From positions 78,703 through 142,702 of the forward strand of contig JAKLLA010000011.1 in NCBI GenBank assembly GCA_023150375.1: a stretch of DNA of 64,000 nt, read 5' to 3'. This document shows positions 61,370 through 64,000 of the stretch, in pieces. The first letter of the stretch is position 1. Each line of letters opens with the position of its first letter. Source of the stretch: Burkholderiaceae bacterium (lineage in GTDB: Bacteria; Pseudomonadota; Gammaproteobacteria; Burkholderiales; Burkholderiaceae_C). The position numbers and the translations under genes were made by a program. Below the pieces are notes generated by a model. That model had not been told where the DNA came from, made no database searches, and worked only from the letters and a program-made list of their open reading frames with translations.

Positions 61370-62973
61370 CCGGCCGATCCGACGGCCGCCTGGTCGGGTG
61401 CCCGCTGCGACCCACGGCACGGCGGCGCTGGCTGCGTGAAGCCGGCGGCGTGCTGGCCCTCACGCTGGCCGGCAGTGACCTGGCGCGCGGTGCCAGTCTG
61501 GTGGCGGTGCGGGTCTGGCCCGCCGAGGCCTACACCCGCGTCACCCTCGAGTCCGATGTGGCCCTGCAGGCCCGCCACTTCGTGGTGTCCGATCCACCGC
61601 GGCTGGTGATCGACATCGACGGCCTCGAGCTCAACGCCGCGCTGCGCGAGCTGGTGGCCAAGGTGGGCAGCCAGGACCCGAACATCGCCGGCGTGCGTCT
61701 CGGCCAGGGGGCGCCGCAGCGGGTGCGCATGGTGCTGGACCTCAAGCGCCCCAGCGCGCCGCAGGTCTTCGCGCTGGCGCCGATCGCTCCCTACCGGCAC
61801 CGACTGGTGTTCGACCTGCGCCCCGCCGTGGCGCCCGACCCGCTGCTGACGCTGGTGCGCGAGCGCGAGGCCGCCTTGCAGGCCGCCGGGCCGGCGGCGC
61901 CCCCCTGGCCCAGTTCCGGCCAGGAGGCCGCGCGCCAGGCCGCGGCCGACCTGAACGACGCGCTGGGCGACTTCATCGGCCAGCTCGACACCAGCGACGG
62001 TGCGCCCGGCGACCCCAGCCTGCCGCGCCATCGGCCGGAGGCGACGACGACGCCCGCTGCGCCGCCCCTCCCCGCCGGACCGGGCGCGGCCTCCGGGCCG
62101 CCTCCTGCCGGGGCGAGCGCAGCGCTGCCGACCTCCGAGCTGCGGCCGCAGGAGATGGCCGCCCTGCGTCCCGAGCTGTCGGCCACCCCGCCACCGCCGC
62201 CTGCGCCAGCCCCCGAGAGCCGGCCGCAGGCCAGCCCGCCGGTGCGTGCCAGCGTGAACCGGCTGCTGATCATCGCCATCGATCCCGGTCACGGCGGCGA
62301 GGATCCGGGCGCGATCGGCCCGACCGGCCTGCGCGAGAAGGACGTGGTGCTGCAGATCGCCCTGAAGCTGGCGCGACGCATCGATGCCCGGCCCGGCATG
62401 CGCGCGGTGCTGACACGCGACGCCGACTTCTTCGTGCCGCTGCAGGAGCGGGTGGCCAAGGCGCGCCGGGTGCAGGCCGACCTGTTCGTGTCGGTGCATG
62501 CGGATGCCTTCATCACGCCGCGGGCCCGCGGTGCCTCGGTGTTCGCGCTGTCGCATTCGGGCGCGAGCAGTGCGGCAGCGCGCTGGATGGCCCGACGTGA
62601 GAACGCCTCGGACGCCGTGGGCGGCATCGACGTGCGGGCTGTGCGGGCCGATGCGCAGATCCTGCGCACCCTGCTCGACATGAGCACCAGCGCGCAGATC
62701 AAGGACAGCCTGCGCGTGGGCCGCGAGGTGCTCGGCCACATCGGCCGCGTCGGCCGGCTGCACAAGCCGCAGGTGGAGCAGGCCGGCTTCGCGGTGCTGA
62801 AGGCGCCGGACATTCCCTCCATCCTGGTCGAGACCGCCTTCATCTCCAACCCCGAGGAGGAGCAGCGCCTGCGCAGCGAGAAGTACCAGAACCAGCTGGT
62901 GCAGGCGCTCTACGCCGGCATCGTGCGCTACTTCGCGCGCAATCCGCCGTTGGCGCGCAATCGGGTGGCCTGA
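61366..62973 (+). CDS. amiC: N-acetylmuramoyl-L-alanine amidase AmiC
   Basis: 535 residues. Tat-like signal (RRRWLREAGGVLALTLAG), AMIN domain (about 45-150), a Pro/Ala linker (about 180-300) and the amidase_3 domain (about 305-530). Zinc ligands: His in AIDPGHGGEDPGAIG, Glu in GLREKDVVLQ and His in FVSVHADAFI; catalytic Glu in ILVETAFISN. It splits septal peptidoglycan during separation and is activated by an EnvC/NlpD-type partner. Confidence 0.94.
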   Translation: MTGRSDGRLVGCPLRPTARRRWLREAGGVLALTLAGSDLARGASLVAVRVWPAEAYTRVTLESDVALQARHFVVSDPPRLVIDIDGLELNAALRELVAKVGSQDPNIAGVRLGQGAPQRVRMVLDLKRPSAPQVFALAPIAPYRHRLVFDLRPAVAPDPLLTLVREREAALQAAGPAAPPWPSSGQEAARQAAADLNDALGDFIGQLDTSDGAPGDPSLPRHRPEATTTPAAPPLPAGPGAASGPPPAGASAALPTSELRPQEMAALRPELSATPPPPPAPAPESRPQASPPVRASVNRLLIIAIDPGHGGEDPGAIGPTGLREKDVVLQIALKLARRIDARPGMRAVLTRDADFFVPLQERVAKARRVQADLFVSVHADAFITPRARGASVFALSHSGASSAAARWMARRENASDAVGGIDVRAVRADAQILRTLLDMSTSAQIKDSLRVGREVLGHIGRVGRLHKPQVEQAGFAVLKAPDIPSILVETAFISNPEEEQRLRSEKYQNQLVQALYAGIVRYFARNPPLARNRVA

Positions 62974-63069
62974 TTCCGGTGACCTGATCCGGGTGGCCCG
63001 AGCCGCCCCGCCCGGCGCGGCATGGCGGGGGCGGGACAGGCGCCGACCGCAGGGACGCCGGATGCCGCC

Positions 63070-63768
63070 TCAGTCTGGGACGACCAGTTCGTGCGTCGCC
63101 ACCCAGCGCAGCCCGGCGCCCGGGCTGCCGGGCGCCGCGCTCGGGGCCGGCCGCAACTGCATGGCCAGCCCCGGGCGGTCGGCCTCGGGCAGGCGCCGCC
63201 AGAGAAAGTCGCCCGCATTGCCCGGGTCGCCGTCGACGAAGAGCTGCGAGGTCAGTTCGCCGAAGCCAGGATGGCGCAGCTTGACGTGGATGTGCGGCGT
63301 GCGGCCCGGGTAGGGCACCGGGCGCAGGGTGCGGAACTGCACCGTGCCGTCGCGGTGGGTCTGCGCGGCACCGAAGCCCTGGAAGCCCTCGTCCCAGGCG
63401 CCCGCACGCACGGGCACGTCCGGGTGGTGGTAGTGGGCCAGGGCATCGCACTGCCAGATCTCCACCTCGCAGCCGTCCACCGCGCGGCCCTGTCGGTTGC
63501 GCAGTGTCAGCGACAGGCCGAGGTGCTCGCCGCGGGCCTGCAGGCTGCGTGCGCCGCGCTGCACGCGGGTCAGGTCGGCATCCCAGTCGCTGCCGCCGCT
63601 GCGCCAGGCGCGCGGCGGGTAGAAGGGGCCTTCGGTCATCTCGCGCAGCACGCGGCGCGGCGTGGCGGCCTGCAGCGGCGCCAGTCCGACCCCCGCGGCC
63701 GTGGCGGCCAGGGCGAGCAGGACAGGACGGCGCGGCAGCGTGCGAGGGGGGCGGTGCGGGGTCTGCAT
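63070..63768 (-). CDS. Intradiol dioxygenase-fold protein, exported
   Basis: 232 residues. A signal peptide (RRPVLLALAATAAGVGLAPLQA) precedes a protocatechuate-dioxygenase-like domain: TEGPFYPP, VEIWQCDALAHYHHPD, RTLRPVPYPGRTPHIHVKLRHPG. Tyr, Tyr-like and two His metal ligands (HY, HIH) can be recognised. Secreted intradiol-like enzymes may attack catechols outside the cytoplasm or have other roles. Substrate unknown. Confidence 0.84.
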   Translation of the reverse strand: MQTPHRPPRTLPRRPVLLALAATAAGVGLAPLQAATPRRVLREMTEGPFYPPRAWRSGGSDWDADLTRVQRGARSLQARGEHLGLSLTLRNRQGRAVDGCEVEIWQCDALAHYHHPDVPVRAGAWDEGFQGFGAAQTHRDGTVQFRTLRPVPYPGRTPHIHVKLRHPGFGELTSQLFVDGDPGNAGDFLWRRLPEADRPGLAMQLRPAPSAAPGSPGAGLRWVATHELVVPD

Positions 63769-63821
63769 GGCCGGATTGGAGTGCCGCGACGCCGCCCGGT
63801 TCCGGGCCGAGGTGCCGGCTG

Positions 63822-63998
63822 TCAGCCGCGCGGGCCGCGCCCGCCGCCGCCCGTGCCGCCCCCTGTGCCACCGCCGCGCTTGGCGGGCGGCCGGCCGCTC
63901 GCCGCGCCACGCGGGGCGCCGGGGCCCGAGGGTCGCTTGGCCGCGAAGCCGCCGCGTCGGTCTTCGCTGCGCGGCGGGGGGTCGTCCCGTCCTCCGCG
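63822..63998 (-). CDS. C-terminal tail of an Arg/Gly-rich protein (5' part outside window)
   Basis: The last 58 codons of a gene running off the window edge. The tail is low-complexity Arg, Gly, Pro and Ser with RGG-like groups (EDRRGGFAAKRP, AKRGGGTGGGTGGGG). Such tails occur on RNA helicases of the DEAD-box group and on RluB-type pseudouridine synthases. There is not enough sequence to decide. Confidence 0.5.
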   Translation of the reverse strand, partial: RGGRDDPPPRSEDRRGGFAAKRPSGPGAPRGAASGRPPAKRGGGTGGGTGGGGRGPRG

Positions 63999-64000
63999 GT

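Overview
The window is a 64 kb stretch of very GC-rich chromosome with almost no non-coding space. The gene families, the ubiquinone, riboflavin and Entner-Doudoroff genes, the Bug-type solute receptor and the long ArgG all suggest a betaproteobacterium of the order Burkholderiales, probably close to the Leptothrix / Rubrivivax / Ideonella group. The genus is inference from style and content. No insertion sequence, prophage, CRISPR array, rRNA or tRNA gene is visible, so this is core chromosome rather than a genomic island.

Layout. Positions 1-2.9 kb hold the end of a hybrid histidine kinase gene translationally coupled to a REC-LuxR response regulator. 2.9-5.6 kb holds a glycosyltransferase, a small DUF4405-type membrane protein and a dienelactone hydrolase. 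5.7-12 kb is a complete urea-type ABC importer, urtABCDE, with a hairpin-filled spacer between urtA and urtB, followed by a small coiled-coil protein. 12.2-17.9 kb holds an AsmA-like protein, a PP_4765-type flavoprotein, a DegP/DegS-like protease and a small acetyltransferase. 17.9-22 kb is a c-di-GMP pair (PAS-GGDEF-EAL and HD-GYP). 22-24.7 kb is ybgC-tolQ-tolR-tolA without tolB-pal. 24.7-30.9 kb holds a Ser/Thr kinase, an aminotransferase and the riboflavin group nusB-ribH-ribBA-ribD. 31-35.2 kb is a five-gene overlapping minor-pilin operon. 35.3-40.1 kb holds nrdR, glyA with a probable ZTP riboswitch, a lytic transglycosylase and ubiD. 40.1-44.2 kb contains a candidate small RNA, ydcF-like, msrA, pdxH, a MobA-like nucleotidyltransferase and an OmpA-family gene. 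44.3-47 kb is edd-eda with a clear promoter and palindromic operator. 47-54.5 kb holds a MOSC protein, argG, a pnuC-nadR pair, a potassium channel, a DUF455 protein, a gamma-carbonic anhydrase, hslO and a Uma2 nuclease. 54.5-64 kb holds an asparaginase, an HSL-type esterase, xerD, a Bug receptor, an AEC transporter, queG, tsaE, amiC, a dioxygenase-fold protein and the Arg/Gly-rich tail of an unidentified gene.

How the parts work together. The urt genes form one importer; no urease genes are present, so urea breakdown must be encoded elsewhere. edd and eda complete the Entner-Doudoroff route from 6-phosphogluconate to pyruvate and glyceraldehyde 3-phosphate. The rib genes supply RibB, RibD and RibH, but the RibA half of RibBA has lost its zinc cysteines and no riboflavin synthase is present. 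The minor pilins would prime a type IV pilus whose main genes lie elsewhere. pnuC-nadR is a vitamin uptake and phosphorylation pair.

Most interesting signals: a canonical EF-hand loop in the C-terminal part of an oversized PilV-like minor pilin in a locus without PilY1; a ZTP aptamer with an extra helix ahead of glyA; an orphan structured transcript after ubiD with its own promoter and terminator; argG starting at TTG with its ribosome binding site in a hairpin; a HexR-like operator inside the edd promoter; and a run of hairpins between urtA and urtB.
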